Shown here: positions 7,654 through 16,300 of the stretch, piece by piece
How the letters are laid out: every line of letters begins with the position of its first letter
Numbering within the stretch: the first letter of the stretch is position 1
Assembly (NCBI RefSeq): GCF_900100955.1
Contig: NZ_FNCC01000002.1
Coordinates: 594,980-658,979, forward strand
DNA: 64,000 nucleotides
From: Lentzea fradiae
GTDB taxonomy: Bacteria > Actinomycetota > Actinomycetes > Mycobacteriales > Pseudonocardiaceae
Direction of reading: 5' to 3'
Translations under genes and position numbers: made by a program
The notes under the pieces: model-generated
Databases searched by the model: none
What the model was told of the DNA's origin: nothing
What the model saw: the letters and a program-made list of their open reading frames with translations, nothing else

Positions 7654-8580
7654 TCAGCGTTTGACCAGGTCGTGCGTCTCGTTTGGTGGGACGGTCTGAC
7701 CTGCCGCGACGGGCCTGCGCCGGGTCAGCGCCACGCCTGCCAGCACCACCAGCATGCCGAGGACGACCCTGGCGTTGAGCTGCTCGCCGAGGAAGACCGC
7801 TCCGAGGAGCACCGACACCACCGGCAAGAGGTAACCGACGGTGGTCGCCGTGGTGGCGCCCTCGTCCGCGATCACCCGGTAGTTGAGGATGAAGGCCACG
7901 CCGGTGCCGAACACGCCGAGAACGGTGACGGCGACGATGCCCACCCAGTGCAGGTGCAGCGGCTGCAGGCCACCGACCGGCAGCGCCACGAGGAGCATCC
8001 CCGTCGCGGCGGTCAGCTGGACGGCGGCGAGCTGCGTGGGCGTGGCGCCGGTGTTGACCAGGTAGCGGCCCGCGTAGGAGTAGCCGACGGCGTAGCTCGC
8101 GGCGCCGACGAGGCACAGCAGGGCGCCCCAGTTCGCGATGCCGTCGGCGGACTGCCACGGCGCGAAGATCAGCAGGACACCGGCGAAGCCCAGTCCGAGC
8201 CCGAGCATCCGGACCAGGTGGCTGATCTTCTCCGTGCCCAGCAGCAGGCCGATGGCCAGTGCGAACAGCGGGGTGGTCGAGTTGAGCACCCCGGACACGC
8301 CCGAGTCGACCGTCCGGCCGCCGAACGCGAAGAGCGTGAACGGCACCGCGCTGCTGAACAGCGCCACGAAGAGCATGTGCCACCAGATTCGGCGGTCGCG
8401 CGGCAGCGTCATCCGCGCCAGCGCCAGCACCACGAAGAGCACGACCGCCCCGAGGAACGTCCGCGCGAGCGAGATCTGCAGGGGAGAAAGGCTCCCGAGC
8501 GCGAGCTTCATCCACAGGAAGCTCGAACCCCACAGCAGGGCGAGGACGCCCATCCTGACCAGCGTTGCGCGTTGGTTCAC
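7654..8580 (-). CDS. EamA (DMT) family exporter
   Basis: About 308 residues with ten membrane helices in two EamA repeats: first repeat around WGSSFLWMKLALGSLSPLQISLARTFLGA, second around GALLCLVGAASYAVGYSYAGRYL and ending with VGYLLPVVSVLLGAVFLGEQL. These drug/metabolite transporters usually export amino acids or small metabolites. The GTG start at 8580 has GAGGG upstream, which is preferred over upstream codons because it places the first helix next to the start. It is divergent from a LysR regulator with only 82 bases between, the usual arrangement for a LysR-controlled exporter. Substrate cannot be told from sequence. Confidence 0.88.
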   Translation of the reverse strand: MNQRATLVRMGVLALLWGSSFLWMKLALGSLSPLQISLARTFLGAVVLFVVLALARMTLPRDRRIWWHMLFVALFSSAVPFTLFAFGGRTVDSGVSGVLNSTTPLFALAIGLLLGTEKISHLVRMLGLGLGFAGVLLIFAPWQSADGIANWGALLCLVGAASYAVGYSYAGRYLVNTGATPTQLAAVQLTAATGMLLVALPVGGLQPLHLHWVGIVAVTVLGVFGTGVAFILNYRVIADEGATTATTVGYLLPVVSVLLGAVFLGEQLNARVVLGMLVVLAGVALTRRRPVAAGQTVPPNETHDLVKR

Positions 8581-8611
8581 GCCCTCAACTCTGCGCTCGC
8601 CGACACCTGAA

Positions 8612-8626
8612 AACAATTTAATTGTT
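8612..8626. promoter_or_regulatory. AT-rich LysR operator palindrome
   Basis: AACAAT-TTA-ATTGTT, a perfect inverted repeat in an otherwise GC-rich window, placed between the divergent EamA and LysR genes. It fits the dyad of a LysR recognition site. Confidence 0.6.
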
Positions 8627-8650
8627 GTGCAGAACCCTTAAGCAGCTCTG

Positions 8651-8656
8651 TAGTGT
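8651..8656 (+). promoter_or_regulatory. -10 element of LysR gene
   Basis: TAGTGT, six bases before the ATG at 8663, which implies a leaderless mRNA. Confidence 0.5.
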
Positions 8657-8662
8657 CGAGGC

Positions 8663-9565
8663 ATGCTGGACGTGCGACGCATGCAGGTGCTCAGGGCCGT
8701 CGTGACCACCGGTTCCATCACCGCGGCCGCCACCAACCTCGGCTACACCCCCTCGGCGGTGTCGCAGCAGGTCGCGGGCCTGGAGAAGCAGGCGGGAATG
8801 CCCCTGCTGGAACGGGTCGGGCGGGGCGTCCGGCCCACCGCCGCCGGTCGGCTGCTGACCGAGCACGCCGCCCGTCTCGCCGAGCAGCTGGCCGAGGCGG
8901 AGAGCGCGCTGACGGCGTTGCGCAACGGCTGCGCCGGCACCCTGCGCGTCCGCTACTTCGCCACGGCGGGAGCGGCCCTCGTGCCGCCCGCGGTGGCGAC
9001 GTTCCGCGCCGAGCGCACTGGCGTCGAGCTGGACCTGAAGCTGACCGAGCCGAACGACCCGTTCGAGGAGCTCGCCGCTGGCCGCGCGGACGTGGCGATC
9101 ACCGTCCTGGAGCCCGACGCGCCCGCCCCGCAGGGGGTGGTCGCCCGGCACCTGCTCGCCGACCCGTTCTACGCCGTGCTCCCGCGCGGCCACGCCCTCG
9201 CCCGCAAGCGCGTGATCGACCTCGGCGAGCTCGCGGACGAACCGTGGGTCAACGCGGACTGCGGTGCCACCGGTCTGTGCGGGAACCTGGTGCCGAACGC
9301 GTGCGCCGGTGCGGGGTTCTCCCCGAAGGTCGCGGTCGAGAGCGACGACTACGCGACCGCGCAGGGGTTCGTGGCGGCCGGGCTCGGCGTCGCGGTCATC
9401 CCGCGGCTCGGCCTGGGCTACGCGCATCCCGGCGTCGTGCTGCGCAAGGTGCGCAACCCCGAGCCGGTGCGGCACATCCACGTCGTCTACCGGGAGGACA
9501 TGGCGTGGAACCCCGCCGTGCTCTCGCTGGCGGAGGCGCTGGAGAAGGCCGCGCGGGTCAGCTGA
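8663..9565 (+). CDS. LysR-family transcriptional regulator
   Basis: 300 residues. The N-terminal winged helix-turn-helix (MQVLRAVVTTGSITAAATNLGYTPSAVSQQVAGLEKQ) is canonical, and the remaining 210 residues form the two-lobed periplasmic-binding-like effector domain (LRVRYFATAGAALVPPAVATF, ADVAITVLEP, GLGVAVIPRLG). It is divergent from the EamA exporter, which it most likely controls in response to the exported compound; the AT-rich dyad at 8612-8626 is the probable site. The start ATG lies 6 bases after a -10-like TAGTGT, so no leader is expected. Its 3' end is 13 bases from the stop of the converging kinase gene. Confidence 0.93.
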   Translation: MLDVRRMQVLRAVVTTGSITAAATNLGYTPSAVSQQVAGLEKQAGMPLLERVGRGVRPTAAGRLLTEHAARLAEQLAEAESALTALRNGCAGTLRVRYFATAGAALVPPAVATFRAERTGVELDLKLTEPNDPFEELAAGRADVAITVLEPDAPAPQGVVARHLLADPFYAVLPRGHALARKRVIDLGELADEPWVNADCGATGLCGNLVPNACAGAGFSPKVAVESDDYATAQGFVAAGLGVAVIPRLGLGYAHPGVVLRKVRNPEPVRHIHVVYREDMAWNPAVLSLAEALEKAARVS

Positions 9566-9578
9566 CCCGCGCGCTCTC

Positions 9579-11231
9579 TCAGTAGCCCTGTGCCGCGCCG
9601 AGCGACTTCTCGCTGCTCAGCAGCAGGTTCGGGCTCGCCCACTGGAACGAGATGCCGCGCCGTTCGACGCTCTTCTCGCCGTTCTTCTTGACGTACTCGA
9701 CGTCGACTTCCCAGTAGAAGCTCGACTTCTCGACCGCGTTGAGGATCTTGGCCTTCTCGACGTTCTTCCAGAAGGAGTCGAACCCGCTCTGACCGCCGGG
9801 GTAGTTGCCCTGGAAGTTGGCGTTGCCCATCTTCCACGCCTCGGCGGGCGAGTCGGGGGCCATCTCGAAGTAGTCCCGCAGGTAGCTCTCCATGTCGGCG
9901 GGCTGTGGCTGGGTCGTCCACTGACCCGCCTTCCCGGCCGACTTCGGCGGCGTCGACGGCTTGGAGCTGTCCTTCGTCTGCGACACGGAGGTGTCGGGAC
10001 CCGCGAGGTTGTCGGAGCCGTTGTCGTCGCCGTTGCTGGAGATCATGCTCGCGAACATGATGCCGACCACGGCCGCCGCCACGATGGCGAGCGCGGTGTA
10101 GACGGTCGACTTCCTGCTCTTCACCGACGACGCGAGCGCCGCGGCCGAGGACCTCGGGCGCCGCGAGTACTGGGGCGCCGCGGCGGGCCGCTGGTTGGAC
10201 GGCGCCGGGTGCTGCGCCGGCATCGCACGCGGAGGCGTGTGCGGAGGCGTCTGCATGTCCACGCGCGTCGCGTTGGGCGGCGGCGGGCTTTGCTGCTGCT
10301 GCGGTGGCAGGGCACGCGTGGCGGCCTGCGGCTGCGGCTGCACCGGGGCACCGCGCCACGACGGCGGGTGCGTCGGCGCGACGACAGCGGGCGTGAAGGC
10401 GGGGGTGGCCTGACCGTTGGCGACGGCGGCGAGCGCGTCGCGGGCCTCGGCCATCGTGGGGCGGTCCTCGGGCTCCGCGCGCAGCAGCCGCATCAGCAGC
10501 GCCGTCAGCGGGCCCGCGTTGCGCGGCGGGTTGACCTTGCCGGACGCGACCTTGTGCAGCAGCGCGATGGTGTTCTCGCTCAGCCCGAACGGGGGCTCGC
10601 CCTCGATCGCCGCGTACAGCGTCGACCCGAGGGAGAACACGTCGGACGGCGAGCCGGGGTCGTAGCCCTTGGCGACCTCGGGCGCGAGGTAGGCGGGGGT
10701 GCCGGCCAGCATGCCCGTCGCGGTGACGGTGACGTCACCCGTCGCGCGGGAGATGCCGAAGTCGGTGATCTTGACCGTGCCGTCGTCGCCGAGCAGCACG
10801 TTGCCGGGCTTGATGTCGCGGTGCACGATGCCCGCGTTGTGCGCGGCGGCCAGCGCCGAGGCGACCTGCATGCCGATCGACGCGACGTCCCGCGGCGGCA
10901 GCGTGCCGCGCTCGGACAGCACGGCCGAGAGGCTCTTGGACGGCAGGTACTCCATCACGAGCCACGGCTGGCCGTCGTCCTCGGCGACGTCGTAGACCGC
11001 CACGGCGTGCGGGTGCTGCAGGCGGGCGGCGATGCGGCCCTCGCGCATGGCGCGTCTCTTGGCCTCGTCCGTGTCTGCCTCGGCGAGCCCGGGCTGCAAG
11101 AGCAGCTGCTTGACCGCGACGGTGCGGTGCAGGCGTTCGTCGTGTGCGGTCCAGACGACGCCCATGGCGCCACTACCGATCCGCTGGCTCAATCGGTAGC
11201 GACCAGCGACCAATCGGCCATCGTCGGTCAC
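9579..11231 (-). CDS. Membrane Ser/Thr protein kinase (PknB-like)
   Basis: About 550 residues. The kinase domain (first 270 residues) is complete: IGSGAMGVVW, VAVKQL, VHRDIKPGNVL, DFGISRA, GTPAYLAPE. An insertion after the lysine (QPGLAEADTDEAKRR) is shared with the next kinase. A linker of about 100 residues rich in Pro, Gln and Ala leads to one membrane helix (TVYTALAIVAAAVVGIMFASM), a Ser/Lys/Pro spacer and a C-terminal domain of about 110 residues (MESYLRDYFEMAPDSPAEAW, FDSFWKNVEKAKIL, paired strands) with an NTF2-like pattern. GTG 11231 has GGGGAG five bases upstream and is preferred over GTG 11255. It is tandem with the kinase at 11349-12704. Confidence 0.92.
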   Translation of the reverse strand: MTDDGRLVAGRYRLSQRIGSGAMGVVWTAHDERLHRTVAVKQLLLQPGLAEADTDEAKRRAMREGRIAARLQHPHAVAVYDVAEDDGQPWLVMEYLPSKSLSAVLSERGTLPPRDVASIGMQVASALAAAHNAGIVHRDIKPGNVLLGDDGTVKITDFGISRATGDVTVTATGMLAGTPAYLAPEVAKGYDPGSPSDVFSLGSTLYAAIEGEPPFGLSENTIALLHKVASGKVNPPRNAGPLTALLMRLLRAEPEDRPTMAEARDALAAVANGQATPAFTPAVVAPTHPPSWRGAPVQPQPQAATRALPPQQQQSPPPPNATRVDMQTPPHTPPRAMPAQHPAPSNQRPAAAPQYSRRPRSSAAALASSVKSRKSTVYTALAIVAAAVVGIMFASMISSNGDDNGSDNLAGPDTSVSQTKDSSKPSTPPKSAGKAGQWTTQPQPADMESYLRDYFEMAPDSPAEAWKMGNANFQGNYPGGQSGFDSFWKNVEKAKILNAVEKSSFYWEVDVEYVKKNGEKSVERRGISFQWASPNLLLSSEKSLGAAQGY

Positions 11232-11348
11232 AGTTGCTCCCCGCTGTGCGGTCACTTGCTCTCTGTTTAACGGCTGATCACACCTTCGGGTTCAGATCAC
11301 CCAACGGTGCGGGTACCACCTTACGAGACTTCTGCGGCGCAACGACGC

Positions 11349-12704
11349 TTAGCCCGCCGGAGGAGGCGGCTGCACCACGGGAGATGTCGTCGTGTTCGAC
11401 GTCGTCGTCGTGGTGGTCGGCGGCTTCGTCGTGGTCGTGGTGGTCGTCGTGGTCGTCGTCGTTGTGGTGGTCGTGGTTGTGGTCGTCGTAGGTGCAGACG
11501 TCGTTTCCTGCGTGGGGGTTGCCTCGGTCGTGGTGGTGATCACCGGGGCCTCGGACACCTCGGAGGTCGTCGGCACCGCCGTGGACGAGCTCGGCGGCGG
11601 CACGATCGGCGTCTCCTGCTCCCGGTTGAACACCCCCAGCGCGACCATCAGACCACCGATGACCAGCAGCAACGCCAGCACGACGGCCGCGATGACCAGC
11701 GGCTTGTTGTCGTCGGCGCGCTGGGGGCGGGCCGGGGCCATCGGGGGAGCCGTGCGCGCCGGCGAGGTGCGCGTGGCCGCGGCCGGGCGGACGACGCGCG
11801 TCCGTTCGGGCTCCATCATCGTCGTCGGGTCGGGCCCCGCGGGCACCGCCAGGCCGCTGAACGACGGCGACCGGCCGTGCGCGATGGCGTTGAACAGGTC
11901 ACGCGCCTGCGACATCGTCGGCCGGTCGTCCGGCTCGAAGTTCAGCAGGTACAGCAGCGTGTCGGCGAGCGGGTGGTCGACGGTCGGCTGGTTGATCCGG
12001 CCCGCCGCGACGGCGTGCAGCACACCGAGGGTGTTCTCGCTCACTCCGTAGGGCGGTTCGCCCTCCATCGCGGCGAACAGCGTCGAGCCGAGCGAGTAGA
12101 CGTCCGACGCGGGCGTCGGGTCCTGGCCCCGCGCGATCTCCGGCGCGAGGTACGCGGGGGTGCCCGCGATCAGGCCGGTCTTGGTGACCGTGATGTCGTC
12201 GGAGGCGCGCGAGATGCCGAAGTCGGTGATCTTGACGATGCCGTTGTCGGCGATCAGCACGTTGCCGGGCTTCACGTCGCGGTGGACGATCCCGGCCGCG
12301 TGCGCCGCGGCCAGCGCGGCCGCGCACTGCGCGCCGATGTGGGCGACCTCGACCGGGTCCATCGGCCCGCCCTCGGCCAGCGCGTCGGCGAGGCTGTAGG
12401 ACGGCAGGTACTCCATGACCAGGCACGGGACGCCGTCTTCTTCCACGACGTCGTACACGGCGATGGCGTTCGGGTGGTGCAGCTTGGCGGCGATGCGGCC
12501 CTCGCGCATGGCGCGCTGGATGGCCTCGTCCTGCTCCGCCTCGTCCAGACCGGGGGCCAGCAGCAGCTGCTTGATCGCGACCTCGCGGCCGAGCCGCTCG
12601 TCGTGAGCGCGCCACACGATGCCCATCGCCCCTGAACCGATGCGGTCCAGGAAGCGGTAGCGGTCCGCGATCAGGCGTCCGTCCGAGGTGTCGGACGTAG
12701 TCAC
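11349..12704 (-). CDS. Membrane Ser/Thr kinase with poly-Thr tail
   Basis: 451 residues. The kinase domain is complete (IGSGAMGIVW, VAIKQL, VHRDVKPGNVL, DFGISRA, GTPAYLAPE). The linker is rich in Ala/Pro/Arg. One membrane helix (PLVIAAVVLALLLVIGGLMV) is followed by an extracytoplasmic tail with no folded domain: a Ser/Thr/Pro-rich stretch that includes 21 consecutive threonines (codons at 11427-11489), Lys-Pro-Pro, more Thr, and a VVQPPPPAG end. The Thr codons alternate ACG, ACC and ACA, so the run is not a simple triplet expansion. Such tails are candidates for O-mannosylation and cell-wall spanning. It sits tandem to the previous kinase, and the two are the most alike of the set. Confidence 0.92.
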   Translation of the reverse strand: MTTSDTSDGRLIADRYRFLDRIGSGAMGIVWRAHDERLGREVAIKQLLLAPGLDEAEQDEAIQRAMREGRIAAKLHHPNAIAVYDVVEEDGVPCLVMEYLPSYSLADALAEGGPMDPVEVAHIGAQCAAALAAAHAAGIVHRDVKPGNVLIADNGIVKITDFGISRASDDITVTKTGLIAGTPAYLAPEIARGQDPTPASDVYSLGSTLFAAMEGEPPYGVSENTLGVLHAVAAGRINQPTVDHPLADTLLYLLNFEPDDRPTMSQARDLFNAIAHGRSPSFSGLAVPAGPDPTTMMEPERTRVVRPAAATRTSPARTAPPMAPARPQRADDNKPLVIAAVVLALLLVIGGLMVALGVFNREQETPIVPPPSSSTAVPTTSEVSEAPVITTTTEATPTQETTSAPTTTTTTTTTTTTTTTTTTTTTKPPTTTTTTSNTTTSPVVQPPPPAG

Positions 12705-12842
12705 AAGACCACCCCGGCGCTCGGCAGCGTGACTGCGGAAGCAGGTCCCACGCTCGTGCTCCTCGTGCGGTAGTCAGCGGTCGTCCGGAATGCCCGCACA
12801 GGGTACCTGCCGGACAGCGGCGCCGAAGCTACCCGTCGTACG

Positions 12843-13751
12843 TCAGTTCACCGGGGCGAAGAAGTCGAAGCCGCCGACGACGTCGCCCACGGTGTCGAGC
12901 ACCGGGTCGAGGAGGCCGAGGTCCACGCTCACGTCGACCGGGTTGGCGGAGGTCGGGAGCGGGTTCGACGAGGAGGAAGGGGGCGGCGTGACGCTGCTCG
13001 GGGCGGTCGCGGGGGTGGACGCCGAGGTGGTGGTGGTCGGCGCCGGCGGGGCGGGCGTCTGCGACGACGGCGGCGTGCTCGGCTGCGTGGTCTCCGGCGA
13101 CGAGGTCGGCGTGCTGGCGGCCGGCGGCGTCTCGGAGGTGGGCTGCTGAGTCGGCTGCTGCGTCTGCGTGGGCTGCTGCGCCGGACGCGGCTGCTGGGTC
13201 TGGACGTACGGGGCGACGCGCGTGGTCGGAGCGGTCGTCTCCTCGGTCGTCTCCTGCGTCTCGGTCGCGTCGGCCTGCTGCGTCTTGTTCGACGGCAGCT
13301 TCACGACGCCGCCCTCGGTCCCGGCGCTCGCGGCGCGGGCCTGGGCGCGCTCGTCGAACCGCACCTCGGCGAGCGGGCGCTCGTCCGGCGAGGACAGCAG
13401 CGAGGAGGCGGCGAACGCCATCGACCCGCAGAGAACGACGCCACCGCTGGCGGCGACGGCGAGCTTGCCGACGGTGAACCCGCCGCGCTGCGTGTCGTCG
13501 GCCCTGCCCTCGCGGCGCAGCAGCTCGGTGATGTGCAGCTCGCCCATCGGCTGCTTCTTGAGCTTGCCGCCGTGCACCTTGACCGGCTTGAGCTTGACCG
13601 TCGGCTCGAACGCCTCGGGGGTGATGTCGTCGGTGATCACCGGGATCTCCACGGTCTCCGCCTCGCGGCGGGCGATCAGCTCGGCGACCGACAGCTGCCC
13701 GGTCGACTCCGCCGACCCGTTCAACCGCCGACGATGGTCCTCAATCGACAC
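12843..13751 (-). CDS. Single-pass membrane protein with Pro/Thr/Gln tail
   Basis: About 302 residues. The cytoplasmic N-terminus contains a short motif LSVAELIARREAET that recurs in the neighbouring protein at 13930-14751 as ISVAELIRQQ. A second copy-like element is GELHITELLRREGRA. One membrane helix (VGKLAVAASGGVVLCGSMAFAASSLL) follows, then about 150 extracytoplasmic residues of low complexity (TQQPTQTQQPTQQP, SSPETTQPSTPP) and a short end VDVSVDLGLLDPVLDTVGDVVGGFDFF that could be an amphipathic helix. GTG 13751 is chosen because it begins right before the conserved motif region. The protein is unrecognised; its place between kinases suggests it may be their substrate or adaptor. Confidence 0.7.
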   Translation of the reverse strand: MSIEDHRRRLNGSAESTGQLSVAELIARREAETVEIPVITDDITPEAFEPTVKLKPVKVHGGKLKKQPMGELHITELLRREGRADDTQRGGFTVGKLAVAASGGVVLCGSMAFAASSLLSSPDERPLAEVRFDERAQARAASAGTEGGVVKLPSNKTQQADATETQETTEETTAPTTRVAPYVQTQQPRPAQQPTQTQQPTQQPTSETPPAASTPTSSPETTQPSTPPSSQTPAPPAPTTTTSASTPATAPSSVTPPPSSSSNPLPTSANPVDVSVDLGLLDPVLDTVGDVVGGFDFFAPVN

Positions 13752-13929
13752 CGCTCGTTCACCCTTCCAAGTTCGCGTATGCGCACTGGCGGGAACATGG
13801 ATACCGAATCGTGACCCGAGATGTAACCCCTTCGGGGGAATTTTCACGTCACTTAGTGGGTATGCGCGACGAGCGGTCACCGTTCGACTGCGAACGGCGA
13901 TCCGGTGCGGCGGGACCGAACAGCCCGGC

Positions 13930-14751
13930 CTAACTGCGTTGGGCCGAAAGGACCTCCGTGGCGACGATCCGCGGCTGGGACGTGTCGGTGAGCCAGAAGA
14001 GCTGTTCGAGGCGCAGCCAGCTGCCGTCGAGCTCCTGCATCGACACGACCGCGAGCACCGAGCCGTCCGGCCGCAGCGACGTCTGGTCGACGTTCACCGT
14101 CTTGATCATGCTCCACGCGTCGACGAAGGCAGTGGGGTCGGACCCGACCAGGTTCGGCGCCAGCAGCCTGGCGGCGGAGCCGGGCTTGGTGATGAGCAGC
14201 TCGTAGAACCGCTTCACCACGTCGACCTGCGGCTGAGGGCCGGTCGACACCTCCGGCGTCGACGGTTCCGGTTGCTGCTGAAGCAGCAACGCGGACGGCT
14301 GCGGCATCGGCGCGACGGCGGTGGTCTGCGGTGCCGGCGGACGCTCGTTCGGCAGCTGCGCAGCCAGGACGTCCGGGCGCAGGGCGCTCGCCCCGGACAG
14401 GGCGACGGGGCGCTCGGAATACGGGATGCCCGCGTTCGGCGGGCGGTTGGCGACGAGGATCGCCGCGCCCGTGACCGAGGAGACGAGCAGGGCGGCACCG
14501 GTCAGCAGGCCGGCCGCCCTGGCGATCCGGTTCCGCTTCGCGCGGCGGCGGTGACCGGAGGCCACCGGGATGACGGCGGTCGCCGCCGTGGCGTTCGCCG
14601 TCGCGTTCGGGCCGAGCAGCGAGCTGACCAGGGCGTCGGTCGCGGCTTCCTCCTGCGAGGGGATGCGGATCGGCTGCTGCCTGATCAGCTCGGCGACGCT
14701 GATCGACCCCGCGCGGGTGTGCCTGCGGCCGGTCGTCGCGGGACGCTGCAC
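13930..14751 (-). CDS. Membrane-anchored protein with NTF2-like tail
   Basis: 273 residues. The N-terminus has the SISVAELIRQQ motif, then a helix with polar repeats (NATANATAATAV), basic residues (GHRRRAKRNR) and one membrane helix (AAGLLTGAALLVSSVTGAAILVA). The extracytoplasmic part starts Pro/Gln-rich and ends in about 100 residues with a helix (VDVVKRFYELLITKPGSAARLL), FVDAWSMIKTVNV and paired strands (GSVLAVVSMQEL, LRLEQLFWLT), like a compact NTF2-type domain. I do not recognise a family. It shares the SVAELI motif with 12843-13751 and the tail pattern with the kinases and with 14925-15806. Confidence 0.7.
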   Translation of the reverse strand: MQRPATTGRRHTRAGSISVAELIRQQPIRIPSQEEAATDALVSSLLGPNATANATAATAVIPVASGHRRRAKRNRIARAAGLLTGAALLVSSVTGAAILVANRPPNAGIPYSERPVALSGASALRPDVLAAQLPNERPPAPQTTAVAPMPQPSALLLQQQPEPSTPEVSTGPQPQVDVVKRFYELLITKPGSAARLLAPNLVGSDPTAFVDAWSMIKTVNVDQTSLRPDGSVLAVVSMQELDGSWLRLEQLFWLTDTSQPRIVATEVLSAQRS

Positions 14752-14924
14752 TGGTCTTGTCCTCCGTACTGTCCGTGTTCACCTGAAGACGTACCGTGTC
14801 CTTGCCGAGAGACGCCAGTCCCCAGGCCGACTTCACGCGTTCGAGGCGTTCAGCGGTGCTTTGGAATCGTTCAAAGGTTGCTACCTACTACGTTCGGTAG
14901 CCCTCGCCCGGAGCTTGAGGCGGA

Positions 14925-15806
14925 TCAGCCGCCCGTCTTCAACCGTTCACCGTTGATCAGCGGCTGCTCGCCGAGGGTGAAGCTCAGCTCGCGCTTCTCC
15001 GTGCTGACCGAGCCGTCCTTCCTCGTCACCCGCAGCACGCTGACGGTGACCCCGCTGCCGGGGTCGACGGCGATCTCCCGCACCTCGATCAGCTCGATGT
15101 CGGAGAGCTTGCCGTCGAGCAGCGCGCCCGCGTTCGACCGGACGGCGTCGGTGGTGAGGGCGAGCGCGGCCTCGGCGTTCGCGACCATCGCGCGGTAGAA
15201 GGACTCGGTGCGCCGGGCGATCTCGGAGCCGTCGACGATCGGCTCCTGCGTGACCGGCAGCGTCGTGATCACGGGCGCCGCGATGATCGGCGGCAGCGCG
15301 CCGGACGCGGAGGTGCGGGACGGGGACGTGCCGGACGTGGTCGGGACGGACGCCCGGCCGCTCGGGGCCGGCTCCCGGCCCGCGCCCGTGTCCTGCGGGA
15401 GGACGCGCCGGCCGGTGGCCATCGCAGCCTCGGGCGTGTCGCTGACCGGCGGGGTGGTGCCGCCCGTGGGCAGCTGGGAGATGAGCGGCACGTCCGACGG
15501 GTAGCCGGGCAGGCCGACCGGGTCGACCCCGCCGCTGCCGCCGACGAGCTTGGCCGCCGCGACGCTCAGGCCGACCAGCACCAGCACCGAGGAGACGACG
15601 GCGAACCACGCCGCGCGGCGCCAGGTGCCCGGCGGCGTGACCGACGCGGGCACCAGGCCGATGTTGAACTTCCTCAGCCCGTCGGTGTCCTGCAGCGGGT
15701 CGACGTCCCGGCGGGGGTGCGGGATGCGGCCGCCCCCGCCGGCGGGCCGTGCCCACGGCGGGGCGACGGCCTCGTCGACGCGATGTTTGCCCGGCTGTTC
15801 GTCCAT
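14925..15806 (-). CDS. Membrane-anchored protein with NTF2-like tail
   Basis: About 293 residues. The N-terminus is cytoplasmic with Pro/Gly, a DVDPLQDTDGLRKFNIGLVP segment and one membrane helix (AAWFAVVSSVLVLVGLSVAAAKL). The extracytoplasmic part is Pro/Ser/Thr-rich for about 100 residues, then a compact domain of roughly 100 residues: EIARRTESFYRAMVANAEAAL, DAVRSNAGALL, then strands (IELIEVREIAVDPG, VTVSVLRVTRKDG, EKRELSFTL). The start ATG 15806 has AGGGG upstream. This pattern matches the C-terminal domains of the neighbouring kinases and of 13930-14751; a shared sensory or docking role is an inference. No enzymatic motif is visible. Confidence 0.68.
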   Translation of the reverse strand: MDEQPGKHRVDEAVAPPWARPAGGGGRIPHPRRDVDPLQDTDGLRKFNIGLVPASVTPPGTWRRAAWFAVVSSVLVLVGLSVAAAKLVGGSGGVDPVGLPGYPSDVPLISQLPTGGTTPPVSDTPEAAMATGRRVLPQDTGAGREPAPSGRASVPTTSGTSPSRTSASGALPPIIAAPVITTLPVTQEPIVDGSEIARRTESFYRAMVANAEAALALTTDAVRSNAGALLDGKLSDIELIEVREIAVDPGSGVTVSVLRVTRKDGSVSTEKRELSFTLGEQPLINGERLKTGG

Positions 15807-15909
15807 CCCGACACCCCTCTGCGACGGCACCAGGGTAGGGCCGTGCGGAGGTAGCCAACCCGCCAAAAGGGGCTGTTCGGGAGGAGGGACACCCGATCGT
15901 GTGGAGTTG

Positions 15910-16236
15910 TCAGCGGGGCGGGAGCTGGGCCCGGCCGCTGTTCAGCTGCTTGCGCGTCTTCTGCACGCCGTTGATCGCGGCGAGGCCGCTGCCACCCGCG
16001 ATCAGCGCGCCGACCACGTCGGCGCCGAACGAGTCGCCGCCGGTGATCATCAGGCCGATCGCGGCGCCGGCGGTCGTGATGATCGCGGTCTTCCAGCGGC
16101 TGCGGACGAACTGCGAGACAGGTGCTCCGGCGAGCCCCTTCTTGTTCGCGGCCGAGCCGAGCAAGCCCAGGTAAGCGTCGTGCGCCAAGGCGGCGATCAG
16201 GCCGGCGATGGCGATCAGTGCGGCGATGAGGCCCAT
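15910..16236 (-). CDS. Small membrane protein, hypothetical
   Basis: 108 residues. A strongly hydrophobic N-terminal helix ([23 protein letters not shown]) is followed by Lys/Ala loops, a second hydrophobic segment ([18 protein letters not shown]), a Gly-rich hairpin ([17 protein letters not shown]) and a basic tail (VQKTRKQL). The ATG start has GGAG directly ahead. It is divergent from the histone-deacetylase-family gene with 64 bases between. Function unknown. Confidence 0.68.
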   Translation of the reverse strand: MGLIAALIAIAGLIAALAHDAYLGLLGSAANKKGLAGAPVSQFVRSRWKTAIITTAGAAIGLMITGGDSFGADVVGALIAGGSGLAAINGVQKTRKQLNSGRAQLPPR

Positions 16237-16300
16237 GCCTCCAGTGTGCCCCGAGAAATTTTCCGTGGACCATCCGTGATCGCCCTGATATCCGAAGAGC

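Noticed and set aside
11392..12051. Poly-Val frame on the plus strand
   Set aside because: It is the complement of the poly-Thr tract in the kinase gene.
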